64,000 nucleotides of DNA from Hymenobacter metallicola (GTDB lineage: Bacteria > Bacteroidota > Bacteroidia > Cytophagales > Hymenobacteraceae): positions 248,001 through 312,000 of the forward strand of contig NZ_SRMB01000005.1 in assembly GCF_004745645.1 (NCBI RefSeq), read 5' to 3'. The notes under the pieces were generated by a model that was not told the DNA's origin, did no database searches, and saw only the letters and a program-made list of their open reading frames with translations. The translations under genes were made by a program, and so were the position numbers. Shown in pieces: positions 51,659-61,243 of this stretch; within the stretch, counting starts at the first letter, position 1; every line of letters begins with the position of its first letter.

Positions 51659-52519
51659 TTAGGTCCCGGGTTTGGTGAAGACCGGAATAAACCGCCTAGA
51701 GCCGCCACTGGACTGCCGCTGCGGGTGCTTGTTTTTCTGCTCGTCGTAGTAGAAGGACTGGCTCAGCATCTCGGTTTCCAGGGTTAGCATACCCACGGCA
51801 GCGGGCCGGGAAGTCTGGGTCTGGGGGTGGGCCGCATCGAGGCGGAGAATGGACGGGTCGAAGGCCGCCAGGGAATCCAGGTTGGCGGGCCGGTGAGTAA
51901 GGGTATCCAGGCCGGGCTTGATCTGCACGAGCTCATATTCCTCGGCGTGGCCCTGGAAGCGGTGAAAAACCAGGCGGGAAGGCCCGGCGTAGAGCGACTC
52001 AAACCCCAGCCAGTAGTCCAGGGGCCCGCCATTGGCCCCCGAGTTGGTGTAGAAGCGCAGGTCGTTTTGCACCAGGGCCGCCGCGGGCCGGCGGCTGTTG
52101 AGTTCGAGCAGGCCCACCGAGCGGCCGTTCTCGAAAACCTCCAGGAAGTCGTGCCCGGTGGGGGCCTTGGGGTAGGGCAGCTGCGTGAGCCGCCCGGGGT
52201 GCAGCTGGCCCCGAAACACTACTTTCCCCCTGGGTGCCGGTACCCTATTCAGTTGCTGGTACTGCCGCAACCGGAGTTCCACCGGCACAGCCTGGGCGGC
52301 GCTGCTGTGCAGCAGCAGGCGGTGGGTCAGCTTTTGCTGGTCTTTTTCCCAGACGTCCCAGACCAGCAGGTTTTTCGAAACGAGGCCCACCACCACCTGG
52401 GAGGCGCGGGCGGGCAGGTGCAGCAGCAGGAGCATGCAGCCCAGTAACAGGAGGCGTGGCAAGGATGGCAAGGCGGCTGGGATGGTAGCGCACCCGCCCG
52501 TACGGGTGCGAAGGGGCAA
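51659..52519 (-). CDS. Secreted protein of unknown function
   Basis: The 286-codon frame starts at a TTG, but a promoter-like TACCTTG overlaps that codon, so translation may begin at a later TTG near 52471 or the ATG at 52435. With either, a hydrophobic signal peptide (LPRLLLLGCMLLLLHLPARA) is followed by a beta-rich domain with VVVGLVSKNLLVWDVWEKDQ and SRLVFHRFQGHAEEYELVQI. I do not recognise the family. No membrane segment follows and no T9SS domain is visible. It is divergent from the first T9SS giant gene. Confidence 0.6.
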   Translation of the reverse strand: MPLRTRTGGCATIPAALPSLPRLLLLGCMLLLLHLPARASQVVVGLVSKNLLVWDVWEKDQQKLTHRLLLHSSAAQAVPVELRLRQYQQLNRVPAPRGKVVFRGQLHPGRLTQLPYPKAPTGHDFLEVFENGRSVGLLELNSRRPAAALVQNDLRFYTNSGANGGPLDYWLGFESLYAGPSRLVFHRFQGHAEEYELVQIKPGLDTLTHRPANLDSLAAFDPSILRLDAAHPQTQTSRPAAVGMLTLETEMLSQSFYYDEQKNKHPQRQSSGGSRRFIPVFTKPGT

Positions 52520-52523
52520 GGTA
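52517..52523 (-). promoter_or_regulatory. Possible -7 element of the secreted-protein gene
   Basis: The minus strand reads TACCTTG followed by CCCC, one base shorter than TAnnTTTG. It overlaps the most upstream possible start codon. Confidence 0.3.
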
Positions 52524-52616
52524 AGCGCAAAGTCGGGAAGCCCCCGAAATAAAATGGCCGCTTTTCAGCCGGGGCAGGGTGATAAAAATAAACCGGAGGA
52601 GCTTGCGGCCGGAATG

Positions 52617-52624
52617 TACTTTTG
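52617..52624 (+). promoter_or_regulatory. Probable -7 element of the first T9SS giant gene
   Basis: TACTTTTG matches TAnnTTTG and begins 60 nt before the ATG at 52677. The paralogous gene has a similar box at the same distance, which supports it. No -33 box is obvious. Confidence 0.55.
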
Positions 52625-52676
52625 AGATTACAACCTACTGCAACCCCAGCATATAGCTGGATCAACTATCTAGTGC

Positions 52677-55600
52677 ATGAAGAAAAATTACTCCTGGTGT
52701 ATCATCCTACTACTCCTGTGTATCGCCAGCCGGCCGGGGCAGGCCCAACAGGTCAGCGGGTATGAGTTTCGGGCCCAAACCCGGACCTACGTCCCGTTGG
52801 GCAGCGACGCCACCCGGCTGCCGGCCGTTGAAGCCGATGAGGTTATTGTGAACGACATTCCCCTGGGCTTCACGTTTGTCATGGGTGGCCGCTTCTACAC
52901 GAAAGTGGCCGTTTCGTCGAACGGCTGGATGGCGCTTTCCACCTTGCCCGTGTCAGACCCCACGCCCAGTTCGGAGCAACTGGTTTCTATGGGAGTGGTT
53001 AACGCCGAGAATATCATTGCGCCGCTGTGGGCCGACTTGAGCGGCAGCGGGGGCCGGGCGTTTTACCAAACGACCGGCACGGCGCCCAACCGGGTATTCA
53101 CCATGGAGTGGCGCGACTTCCGCTGGGACAAGCAGGCCCCGCAGGCGGTAGTCTCGTTTCAGGCCCGGCTCTATGAGCGAGAAAGGACGATAGAATTTAA
53201 TTACCGCCCCGAGGCGGGCAGCGTGAGCAACACGGGGCCGCTGGCGCTGGCCCGGGCCGGGCTTAATACCCGAGACGAAGGCCGTCATGTGCTCAGCAAC
53301 CTGGGGCAGGCTCCCCGGCCGTATAGCTACAGCCCGGGCCCCGGCACCCTGATCAAGCCGGCCAACGGGCAACAGTACGAGTTCCTGTATCGGCCGAACC
53401 GGTATCTGAGCTGCCAGTCACCGGAATCCTCCTCCGTAACCCGGGTAGGGCGCACGACGGCCCGCGTGAGCTGGGTGCTGGGTAACAACTGGCCGGGCGG
53501 GCAGCCGCGGGTGCATTATGGCCCCCTGGGGTTTGTGCTGGGCAGCGCCGCCGAAAAAATTGCCCCCGGCCTGCCCGGCGACTCGGCCCAGCTGACCGAC
53601 CTGCTGCCTGCTTCGGCCTACGAGTACTTCATCGAAACCGACTGCGGGGCCGCCAACTTCCCGGCCAGCACCCGTCGCACCAGCTTCTCGACCTTCACGC
53701 CCCTCAGCAACGACGAGGCCAGCAGTGCGCTCTGGCTGCCGGTAATTGAGGTCGAAAAGCAAAACCTGTTCACCCAGGGTACTTGCCTGAATGCCTCAGC
53801 TTCCTTGCCCGCCAACAGCACCTGTATCCTTCCTACGGGCGCCGTGCGCGACGTCTGGTACGTTTTCCGGGCTACCAGCACCAGTCATCAGATCCTGCTT
53901 AATGCGGGGCCGGGCGACACGCACGTAGTAGAGCTGCGCAATGGGTACGGCTCCAGTTCCCGTGCTCTGGCCTGTGGCACCAACACCGCCCCGCTTCGGG
54001 TTAATTCGTTGGTTGTGGGGGCAGCCTATTTCGTTCGGGTTTACACCTTGGCGGCACCTGCTATCTTTACGGTAGGCGTGTTGCCGGGCCAGCTGCCACC
54101 TCCCCCAAACGATGATTGTTCAGCCGCCCAGCTCCTGACGGTGGCCTCCGGCCCGGGGGCCCTGCCGGCTACCCCCGGCACGGTGCGCTACGCGACACCC
54201 AGAAGCGGCGATGGGTATGCTGCCTGTGCCAATGGCAATGAATCCAAGGACGTGTTTTACAAGTTTGTGATGCCCAGTGGGCCAGCGGAGGTACTGTTTC
54301 GGCCGGCGTTTGAGGCTGGCGTTGAAGTGCTTAGCTCGTGCACCAGCGGCACCTCCTTATCCACGAACTGTATTGTCGTACAGGCCGGCCGCTTGGGCCG
54401 CTTATCCCTGGCCGGCCTGCCCCCCGGGGCTACCTACTACCTGCGCGTGTATAACCGCAATTGGGAAATCCATATCCCGACCGACGCCCGCTTTACCATT
54501 GCCGTGAATAGCCTGGCGCCCGCCCCGGCCAACGACGAGTGCAGCGGCGCCCAAACGCTGCCGCTTACGCCAACGGGCGTAGTGGGCGTGAGCGGCACGC
54601 TGCTGAGTGCTACCTCCTCGGGGCTGCAGCCGCCGACCTCGGAGTGCTACGCGGCGCCCTCCAGCTTTGCTCCCGAAAGGTATACGCCGCCCAGCAGTGC
54701 CCGCGACGTCTGGTATCAGTTTACGGCGACGGCTACCACCCACGTACTGGGGCTGAACGCCACGCGCCATGCGGTAGTGGAAGTAGTGCAAACCACGGCC
54801 GGCTCGCCCTGCGCCAGCGGGGCGGTGGTGCAGCGGCTGGGCTGCGCCATGGCCCGCCCCATTGGCCCCATCATCGACGGCGCCACCACTCGACCGCCTT
54901 TGCCCGCTCGCCTGCTGCTTCCTAACCTGGTCGTGGGCACTACGTACTGGGTGCGGGTATTTCAAGTAACGGAACCCACTGCCCGCACGCCCGACGGCGA
55001 GGCCTCCTTCGACCTAAGCCTGCACACTTGGACGACCCCCGGCAACGACGAGCCCCAGAATGCGCAGCTAGTGGCGCTGGCTTCGTCTCTGTCGCCCTGC
55101 AGCACCCGGGTTGAGTTTAGTTTCGACGGCGCCACACCTTCCTTTACGGGCACTACGCAGAGCGAAAAGCGCGACCTGTGGTTTTCCTTTGTGGCGCCAC
55201 CCGCCCCGGCGGGCCACACCACTTCGCGCGTTATTCTGCGGCTGGGCGAAAATGAGGAACACTTGCAAGACGGAGGAATGGAGTTTCGGGACGGCCCTAA
55301 TGTCAACTCCTTCGTTTATTCTTCCCAATCCTGGGGCCGCGCGCTGATGGCACTCCGGCCGGGCGATTCTTATTCTGGCCTGACTCCGGGCAAGACCTAC
55401 TACCTGCGGCTCTACAGCAGCCTGCCCAACCCGGAGCCTTTTGCCCGCATGAGCCTCTGCCTGTCGGTAGATGTCAACAATGATCCTTGCTCGGCCCTAC
55501 CGCTGCCCATCAGTGCCGGGGGACACTGCCTGCAACCCGTGCAGGGCAGCACATACGGGGCCGGGGAAAGCCGCCTGAATACTGGCGTCCATGCGCTGAT

Positions 55601-56222
55601 TCCGAACTGCGGCCCGCCCAAAGGCACTATTAGGGACGTGTGGTACCGCGTAGTACCTGCCACACCCGCTTTTACGCTGCACACCGACGATAAAACGATT
55701 ACCCTGGCTCGGCTGTACCTGCCCACTGCGGGCACTTGCGACGGAAACATGCAGCTAATCAGTTGCCAGAGCAGCCGGGCGGGCCTGGCCGAAATCCGGG
55801 GGTTGGGCACCGTCCTGTTTGATAATTTAACCGTGGGGCAGCCCTACTACCTGGCGGTTTCGAATAGCGACAACTACTACGAAGAGACTGGGCCCTTCAC
55901 CCTCTGCGCCCAAACCGCCCTGACGTTGCCCACGCGCCCGGCCACAACCCAGCCGCAGCTGAATGTGTGGCCCAACCCGGTAACGGCCGGGGAGCTGCTG
56001 AGCGTGCAGCTGCCGGCCGACCTGGCCGTTGCCGCCCAGGTGCGGGTAGAATGGCTTTCGGCCCTGGGGCAAGTCCTGCCCGCTACGGGCGCCGGGGAGC
56101 TGCCGGTAGGGCAGGGGCAGGTACAGGTGCCCACCGCCGGCCGGGCGGCGGGGCTCTACCTGCTGCGCCTGTGGCTGCCCGACGGCCAGCCCCTGCCCGT
56201 GCACCGAATTGTAGTGCAGTAA
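52677..56222 (+). CDS. Large modular T9SS cargo protein, first tandem paralog
   Basis: The 1181-residue protein has a signal peptide (about 1-24), an N-terminal domain ending near 240 (GFTFVMGGRFYTKVAVSSNG), a fibronectin-III-like domain (about 243-340), and five repeated modules starting near 343, 476, 618, 789 and 934. Each module begins with a motif like NDECSGAQTL, and most carry RDVWYQFTAT. A T9SS sorting domain begins at WPNPVTAGELL near 1097 and ends PVHRIVVQ. It is thus secreted and probably held at the surface, perhaps as adhesin or matrix protein; the ligand is unknown. The neighbouring 1191-residue gene is a full-length paralog. Confidence 0.88.
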   Translation: MKKNYSWCIILLLLCIASRPGQAQQVSGYEFRAQTRTYVPLGSDATRLPAVEADEVIVNDIPLGFTFVMGGRFYTKVAVSSNGWMALSTLPVSDPTPSSEQLVSMGVVNAENIIAPLWADLSGSGGRAFYQTTGTAPNRVFTMEWRDFRWDKQAPQAVVSFQARLYERERTIEFNYRPEAGSVSNTGPLALARAGLNTRDEGRHVLSNLGQAPRPYSYSPGPGTLIKPANGQQYEFLYRPNRYLSCQSPESSSVTRVGRTTARVSWVLGNNWPGGQPRVHYGPLGFVLGSAAEKIAPGLPGDSAQLTDLLPASAYEYFIETDCGAANFPASTRRTSFSTFTPLSNDEASSALWLPVIEVEKQNLFTQGTCLNASASLPANSTCILPTGAVRDVWYVFRATSTSHQILLNAGPGDTHVVELRNGYGSSSRALACGTNTAPLRVNSLVVGAAYFVRVYTLAAPAIFTVGVLPGQLPPPPNDDCSAAQLLTVASGPGALPATPGTVRYATPRSGDGYAACANGNESKDVFYKFVMPSGPAEVLFRPAFEAGVEVLSSCTSGTSLSTNCIVVQAGRLGRLSLAGLPPGATYYLRVYNRNWEIHIPTDARFTIAVNSLAPAPANDECSGAQTLPLTPTGVVGVSGTLLSATSSGLQPPTSECYAAPSSFAPERYTPPSSARDVWYQFTATATTHVLGLNATRHAVVEVVQTTAGSPCASGAVVQRLGCAMARPIGPIIDGATTRPPLPARLLLPNLVVGTTYWVRVFQVTEPTARTPDGEASFDLSLHTWTTPGNDEPQNAQLVALASSLSPCSTRVEFSFDGATPSFTGTTQSEKRDLWFSFVAPPAPAGHTTSRVILRLGENEEHLQDGGMEFRDGPNVNSFVYSSQSWGRALMALRPGDSYSGLTPGKTYYLRLYSSLPNPEPFARMSLCLSVDVNNDPCSALPLPISAGGHCLQPVQGSTYGAGESRLNTGVHALIPNCGPPKGTIRDVWYRVVPATPAFTLHTDDKTITLARLYLPTAGTCDGNMQLISCQSSRAGLAEIRGLGTVLFDNLTVGQPYYLAVSNSDNYYEETGPFTLCAQTALTLPTRPATTQPQLNVWPNPVTAGELLSVQLPADLAVAAQVRVEWLSALGQVLPATGAGELPVGQGQVQVPTAGRAAGLYLLRLWLPDGQPLPVHRIVVQ

Positions 56223-56247
56223 GACCAAGGCTTGACGACTATAAAGC

Positions 56248-56275
56248 AGGGCCGGCGGATTTCCGCCGGCCCTGT
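56248..56275 (+). terminator. Terminator of the first T9SS giant gene
   Basis: A 12-bp stem CAGGGCCGGCGG/CCGCCGGCCCTG with a 4-nt loop is followed by TTGGTTTGG, 26 nt after the stop codon. Confidence 0.85.
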
Positions 56276-56474
56276 TGGTTTGGGCTATATCCAAATCAGG
56301 AAGGCCACGGGCCCAGCCTGGCGGGTACGCCCGCCGCCGGAATGACCCGCTGACCGGCCGGGGCACCACCGGAAAAGAGCCGGGCGTACCGGCTCGGGAA
56401 GCTGAACGGTAGAAGCCCGGGCCGGGAGGTATATTTATCCGGCCGGGGAGACCGGGCAATGGGGGCCGAGTGCG

Positions 56475-56482
56475 TACATTTA
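56475..56482 (+). promoter_or_regulatory. Probable -7 element of the second T9SS giant gene
   Basis: TACATTTA differs from TAnnTTTG in the last base and begins 60 nt before the ATG at 56535, exactly as in the first paralog. Confidence 0.45.
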
Positions 56483-56534
56483 GGGCTGTTTTCAAGCCAA
56501 TTATCCCCGTCGGGGCCCTTCTAACACGGACTAT

Positions 56535-59500
56535 ATGAGGAAAAACTACTGTTGGGTTATACTGCTGGGAATACTACTCGTGGCGGGCGGCCCGGCCCGG
56601 GCCCAGCTGCTGGGATACCAGTTTCAGGCCCAGGCGGGCACCTATCTGCCGCTCGGCACCGGGGCTACCCGCCTGCCCGACCTGGAAGCCGACGAAGCCG
56701 TGGTCAATGGCGTGCCGCTGGGCTTTAGCTTTGTCATGAACGGGCAGTTCTTCACCAAGGCCGGCGTCAGCTCCAACGGCTGGCTGAGCCTGGCCCCGAC
56801 GCCCGTGCAGTTTGCCATTCCGTATTCTACCTCGCTCTACCTGGGCGGGGCGGGCAGCGGCAGAACCATTGCGCCGCTGTGGGCCGATTTGAGCGGCAGC
56901 GGCGGCCGGGCCTTCTACCAAACGACCGGCACGGCGCCCAACCGGGTGTTTACCATGGAGTGGCGCGACTTCCGCTGGGACAAGCAGGCCACCCAGGCGG
57001 TGGTGTCGTTCCAGGCCCGGCTCTACGAGGGCTCCAACCGGATTGAGTTCAGCTACCGGCCCGAAGCGGGCAGCGTGAGCAGCTCCACGCCCATGGCCCA
57101 GGCCCGGGCCGGCCTCACCACGGGGCCGTATTCGTCGACGGTCAACTACATTATGCTCAGCGACCTGGGCGCCAGTCCGCAACTCAACCCCAGCAACTAC
57201 GAGGGCACCCTGCTCAAGCCCGCCGGCGGGCAGCTCTACCGGTTTACGCCCAGCCCCAACACCATCCCTGATTGCCCGGTGGCTACCTCGCCCCAGCTGC
57301 GGCGCCTGACCCACACCACGGCTACCGTCGACTGGGTGCTCGACCGCACCCTGGACGTGGGCCGCCGGGTGCACTACGGGCCCCGGGGCTTCGTGCTGGG
57401 CAGCGCCGCCGACAAGGTAGCGCCCGTGCTGCCCGGCGATACGGCCCAGCTGACCGGCCTGCTGCCTTCCACCGACTATGAGTTTCTGGTGGAGGTCGAC
57501 TGCGGTACGAGCACCGCGCTTACCCGTAGCACGCGGGGCCGGTTTCGCACCTACACCCCGCCCAGCAACGACGAAGGCAGCCGCGCCATCTGGGTGCCGG
57601 TGCTGGGCTCGGTGCGCTACACCCAGCTGACCGGCGGCCGGTGCGCCGACGCCTCCACTTCCTTGCCGGCCACGGCTGCCTGCGGCACGCCCACCGAAAT
57701 CGTGCGCGATGTCTGGTACGCCTTCCGGGCCACCGAGGCCAGCCACCAGCTCGTTATGCAGGGCTATACCGCGCAGGAACCCTACGTAGTCGACGTGCGC
57801 GACGGGTACGGCCCCAGTTCGCGAAGCCTGTTTTGCGGCCTGAACACTGCCGCCGCGCCGCTGGTGGTCGGCTCCCTGGCCGTGGGGCAGCCTTATTTTA
57901 TCCGGATATATCCGCTGCGGCCCGAGCACTACTCCTTCCAGCTGGCGGTGCTGGGCCACAACACGACGCCCCCGGCCAACGACAACTGCACTACGGCCCA
58001 AGTGCTACCGGTAGACCCCGTTCCGGGCAGCCAGCCCGGCACTACCGGCACGGTGCGCCACGCCACGGCCAGCAACCTGGGCTTGTTTGGCACCGGGTCG
58101 TGCAGCGCCAGTACCACCGACAACTCCAGGGACGTGTTTTACCAGTTCGTGGCCCCCGGGCCAGCAGCGGAGGTGCAGCTGCGCCCGGCTTTCACGGCCG
58201 GGGTCGACGTTCTTTCGTCCTGTACCAGCGTGCTGCCCAGCTACCGGGACTGTATCACGGTGGAAGCCGGCAAGTTAGGCCGCCTCGCCCTGACGGGGCT
58301 GACCACGGGGGCCACCTATTACCTGCGGGTGTATAATGCGTCGGAGGTTGTTGACCTGATTGACGCTGCTTTTGCTATTGCCGTCAGTGCGCCCCCCGGC
58401 ATTCCGATCAATGATGAGTGCGCTGGGGCGGTAGTCCTGCCCGTCACGGCGCCGCTGGTCGTGGGGGCCACGGGCACCTTCAACGGCGCTACGGCGTCGG
58501 GCCTGGCGCCGCCGGCCACGCTGTGCTACGCGCCCCGCAGCAATACGAACCCCTACACCGCTCCCGCCGCGGCCAGCGACGTCTGGTACCGGTTTACGGC
58601 CACCAGCACCACCCACGCCCTGCAGCTGCATGCAACCTCGGATGCCGTACTGGAAGTGCTCCGCACCACCGCCGGCTCGCCCTGCGCCCCCGGCGCCCCC
58701 GTGCAGCGCCTGGCCTGCGCCGTGGCCCACGCCGAAGACCCGCTCTACGGCCGGTTTTACGTGGGCGAGAAGCCCCCGCTGCCGGCCCGTCTGCTGCTGA
58801 CCAGCCTGAGCGTCGGGGAGACGTACTGGGTACGGGCATTTCCGCTGGCCGCTCCGACGGCCACCCGGCCGGCGGGCAAGTATAGCTTCGAGCTCAGCCT
58901 GAACACCTGGGCGGCGCCGGCAAACGACGAGCCGGCCGCGGCCGTGCCGGTAGCCGTGTCGCCCACGGCCCAGCCCTGCGCTTCGCCCGTGGCCTTTACC
59001 CTGGACGGGGCAACCCCCAGCTTCCCGGCCGCGGGCGGCTCGGCCTGGACCGAGCGGGACGTGTGGTTTTCCTTTGTGGCGCCCCCGGCTACGGGTGGGC
59101 GCAGCTACTCCAGCGTCCTGCTCTGGCTCGGCGAGAATCAGCTCCACATGATGCAGGGCGGTATTGAGCTGCGCGACGGGACCACCCGGGCGGCCCGCAT
59201 CCTGGAAAGTCAGCAGTGGGGGCCCTTTGCCCAGCTGGTGGGGCCGGGGCTGAGCTATAACCGGCTCACGCCCGGGCAAACCTACTACGTGCGCTTCTAC
59301 AGCTCCCTGACCAACCCCGAGCCCCTGACTCAGTTCAGCTTTTGTCTCACCGTCGCACTGAACGATGAGCCTTGCGACGCGCTGCCGCTGCCGCTCAGCG
59401 CCAGTGGGCAGTGCACGCAGCCGGTGGTGGGCACCCTGTTCGGGGCGACTCCGAGCCGCATTAATCCTGGGCTGGGGCTGGCCGTGCCCAACTGCAGCGC

Positions 59501-60110
59501 CGAAACCGTGTATGATGTCTGGTACCGGGTGGTGCCCACCAGCTCCGCCTTCTTCCTGCGCACCGACGACGTGACCGTAGGGCAGGCCCGGCTCTATAAG
59601 CTGGCAACTCCCGGTGGTGCCTGCGCGGAAGCCCTGGAGCTGGTAAGCTGCCAGGCCAGCCAAGCCGTGACAGTAGAGCCCCGGGCCCTGGGTACGGTGT
59701 TGTTCGACAACCTGACGCCTGGCCAGCCCTACTACCTGGCCGTGGCAAACCAGGGCGGCGCCGGCGACAACCGCAAAGTCTCGTTCACGCTCTGCGCCCA
59801 AAGTGCGGTATCCCTGCCCACGCGCGGGGCCGCGGGCCGGGCGGCTGGCAGTGCCTGGCCCAACCCCGTAGCGGCCGGGGAGGCGCTGCACCTGCGTTTG
59901 CCGGCTGACTTGCCGCGTCCGGCCGCCGTGCGGGCCCAGTGGCTTACCGCTCAAGGGCAGGAGCTCCCGGGGGCCGCGGCGGCGCAGTACGCGCCGGTGG
60001 CTGGAGAGCTGGCACTGCCCACCACGGGCCGGGCCCCGGGCCTCTACCTCTTGCGCCTGTGGCTGCCCGACGGGCAGCCGCTGCCCGTATACCGCGTTGT
60101 GGTGCAGTAG
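56535..60110 (+). CDS. Large modular T9SS cargo protein, second tandem paralog
   Basis: The 1191-residue protein has the same plan as its upstream neighbour: signal peptide, N-terminal domain, fibronectin-III-like domain (PQLRRLTHTTATVDWVLDR near 255), five modules with NDEC/NDNC starts and RDVWY-type motifs, and a T9SS sorting domain (WPNPVAAGEALHLRLPAD near 1108 to the end PVYRVVVQ). The N-terminal block around SGSGGRAFYQTTGTAPNRVF is nearly identical at the DNA level in both genes, while the modules have diverged. Tandem duplication followed by partial conversion is the simplest reading. It is monocistronic and followed by a strong terminator. Confidence 0.88.
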   Translation: MRKNYCWVILLGILLVAGGPARAQLLGYQFQAQAGTYLPLGTGATRLPDLEADEAVVNGVPLGFSFVMNGQFFTKAGVSSNGWLSLAPTPVQFAIPYSTSLYLGGAGSGRTIAPLWADLSGSGGRAFYQTTGTAPNRVFTMEWRDFRWDKQATQAVVSFQARLYEGSNRIEFSYRPEAGSVSSSTPMAQARAGLTTGPYSSTVNYIMLSDLGASPQLNPSNYEGTLLKPAGGQLYRFTPSPNTIPDCPVATSPQLRRLTHTTATVDWVLDRTLDVGRRVHYGPRGFVLGSAADKVAPVLPGDTAQLTGLLPSTDYEFLVEVDCGTSTALTRSTRGRFRTYTPPSNDEGSRAIWVPVLGSVRYTQLTGGRCADASTSLPATAACGTPTEIVRDVWYAFRATEASHQLVMQGYTAQEPYVVDVRDGYGPSSRSLFCGLNTAAAPLVVGSLAVGQPYFIRIYPLRPEHYSFQLAVLGHNTTPPANDNCTTAQVLPVDPVPGSQPGTTGTVRHATASNLGLFGTGSCSASTTDNSRDVFYQFVAPGPAAEVQLRPAFTAGVDVLSSCTSVLPSYRDCITVEAGKLGRLALTGLTTGATYYLRVYNASEVVDLIDAAFAIAVSAPPGIPINDECAGAVVLPVTAPLVVGATGTFNGATASGLAPPATLCYAPRSNTNPYTAPAAASDVWYRFTATSTTHALQLHATSDAVLEVLRTTAGSPCAPGAPVQRLACAVAHAEDPLYGRFYVGEKPPLPARLLLTSLSVGETYWVRAFPLAAPTATRPAGKYSFELSLNTWAAPANDEPAAAVPVAVSPTAQPCASPVAFTLDGATPSFPAAGGSAWTERDVWFSFVAPPATGGRSYSSVLLWLGENQLHMMQGGIELRDGTTRAARILESQQWGPFAQLVGPGLSYNRLTPGQTYYVRFYSSLTNPEPLTQFSFCLTVALNDEPCDALPLPLSASGQCTQPVVGTLFGATPSRINPGLGLAVPNCSAETVYDVWYRVVPTSSAFFLRTDDVTVGQARLYKLATPGGACAEALELVSCQASQAVTVEPRALGTVLFDNLTPGQPYYLAVANQGGAGDNRKVSFTLCAQSAVSLPTRGAAGRAAGSAWPNPVAAGEALHLRLPADLPRPAAVRAQWLTAQGQELPGAAAAQYAPVAGELALPTTGRAPGLYLLRLWLPDGQPLPVYRVVVQ

Positions 60111-60130
60111 CTTTCGAGCTTTGCCAACTA

Positions 60131-60161
60131 AAAGGCCCGCTGGATTTTCCGGCGGGCCTTT
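60131..60161 (+). terminator. Bidirectional terminator between the second T9SS gene and scoB
   Basis: A 13-bp stem AAAGGCCCGCTGG/CCGGCGGGCCTTT (one G-U pair) with a 5-nt loop is followed by TTATT. It lies between two convergent genes and has an A-tract on the other side. Confidence 0.88.
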
Positions 60162-60191
60162 TTATTGTGGTCGGTGGCGACGCGCAGCGGG

Positions 60192-60851
60192 CTACACGCC
60201 CTGCATTTCGGGCACGCCGGCGGCCGGAACGACCAGCTTGCCCGCCGTAGCGGCCTGAATCTGCTCGACGCTCACGCCCGGGGCCCGCTCGCGCAGCACA
60301 AAGCCGTCGGGCGTCACGTCGAGCACGGCCAGCTCGGTCACGATTTTCTTCACGCAGCGCAGGCCCGTAATGGGCAGGGTGCAGGCGGGCAGCAGCTTGC
60401 TGCTACCATCCTTGGCCACGTGCTGCATGGCCACAATGATATTTTTGGCCGAGGCCACCAGGTCCATGGCCCCGCCCATGCCTTTCACCATCTTGCCCGG
60501 AATCTTCCAGTTGGCAATGTCGCCGGTTTCGGACACCTCCATGGCGCCCAGAATGGTCAGGTCTACGTGTTCCCCGCGAATCATGCCGAAGGAGTCGGCC
60601 GAGCTGAAGATGCTGGAGCCGGGCAGCGTCGTGACGGTCTGCTTGCCGGCGTTGATCAGGTCGGGGTCTACCTGGTCGTCGGTGGGGAAGGGGCCCATGC
60701 CGAGCAGGCCGTTTTCACTTTGCAGCTCCACGTTGATGCCGGCCGGAATGTAGTTGGCCACCAGCGTGGGAATACCGATTCCCAAATTGACGTAGGAGTT
60801 GTCTTTTACTTCCTGGGCTATTCGTTTGGCAATGCCGTGTTTGTCGAGCAT
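60192..60851 (-). CDS. scoB: 3-oxoacid CoA-transferase subunit B
   Basis: This subunit, with subunit A, moves CoA between succinyl-CoA and acetoacetate in ketone-body or branched-chain degradation. The 219-residue protein has GIGIPTLVANYIP near 25 and the catalytic Glu in the SENGLLGMGP motif near 47. GMIRGEHVDLTILGAMEVS near 88 and PITGLRCVKKIVTELAV near 160 are typical of subunit B. ATG at 60851 was chosen over a TTG three codons upstream. A cupin gene separates it from subunit A. Confidence 0.94.
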   Translation of the reverse strand: MLDKHGIAKRIAQEVKDNSYVNLGIGIPTLVANYIPAGINVELQSENGLLGMGPFPTDDQVDPDLINAGKQTVTTLPGSSIFSSADSFGMIRGEHVDLTILGAMEVSETGDIANWKIPGKMVKGMGGAMDLVASAKNIIVAMQHVAKDGSSKLLPACTLPITGLRCVKKIVTELAVLDVTPDGFVLRERAPGVSVEQIQAATAGKLVVPAAGVPEMQGV

Positions 60852-60901
60852 AAGAAACAAGGGTGGGAAACAAGGGGGGTGAACGTGGAGAAGTGCCCGA
60901 C

Positions 60902-61231
60902 TTAGGCCTCTTCCCCGCCAATGGGACCGTAGAGGATGGCCCAGGTGGCAAAATCGGCTGAGAACACCTCAAAGAAATGGGGCAGGCCGGCCGGCACAAA
61001 AATCAGGTCGTGGGCGTGGCACTGCACCATTTCGCCATTACGGTTGAGTACGGCCTCGCCGCTGATAACGACGTAGACCTCGTCCTGCGGGTGGGGCGTT
61101 TGAGTATCTACTTCGCTGGGCGCGAAATACTCCGTGCGCATGCTGCCGTGGCGCAGCAACACTGTAAAAGGCGGGTTGCCTTCCTGGCTAATCTGGGCCT
61201 GGGCTTGCAGCAAGGAGATGTTTGCGTCCAT
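60902..61231 (-). CDS. Cupin-domain protein inserted between CoA-transferase genes
   Basis: The 109-residue protein is a single small cupin. Motif 1 is around HPQDEVYVVISGEAVLNRNG (near 47-66) and motif 2 is DLIFVPAGLPHFFEVFS (near 75-91). Potential metal ligands are H47, E51 and H86; motif 1 has only one His of the classical HxH, so metal binding is uncertain. No signal peptide is present. It lies 12 nt after scoA and 50 nt before scoB on the same strand, so it is probably co-expressed. A sensor or isomerase role for a pathway metabolite is a guess. Confidence 0.85.
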   Translation of the reverse strand: MDANISLLQAQAQISQEGNPPFTVLLRHGSMRTEYFAPSEVDTQTPHPQDEVYVVISGEAVLNRNGEMVQCHAHDLIFVPAGLPHFFEVFSADFATWAILYGPIGGEEA

Positions 61232-61243
61232 GGCGCAACAGCG

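Larger units (their letters stand above)
56223..56534. other. Spacer between the two T9SS paralogs
   Basis: This 312-nt gap has the terminator of the first gene (56248-56275) and the promoter of the second (56475-56482). The rest is GC-rich and holds nothing recognisable. Confidence 0.5.

Noticed and set aside
58275..59954. 559-codon minus-strand frame inside the second T9SS gene
   Set aside because: Antisense to a protein with clear modules and sorting domain; Gly/Arg-rich shadow translation.
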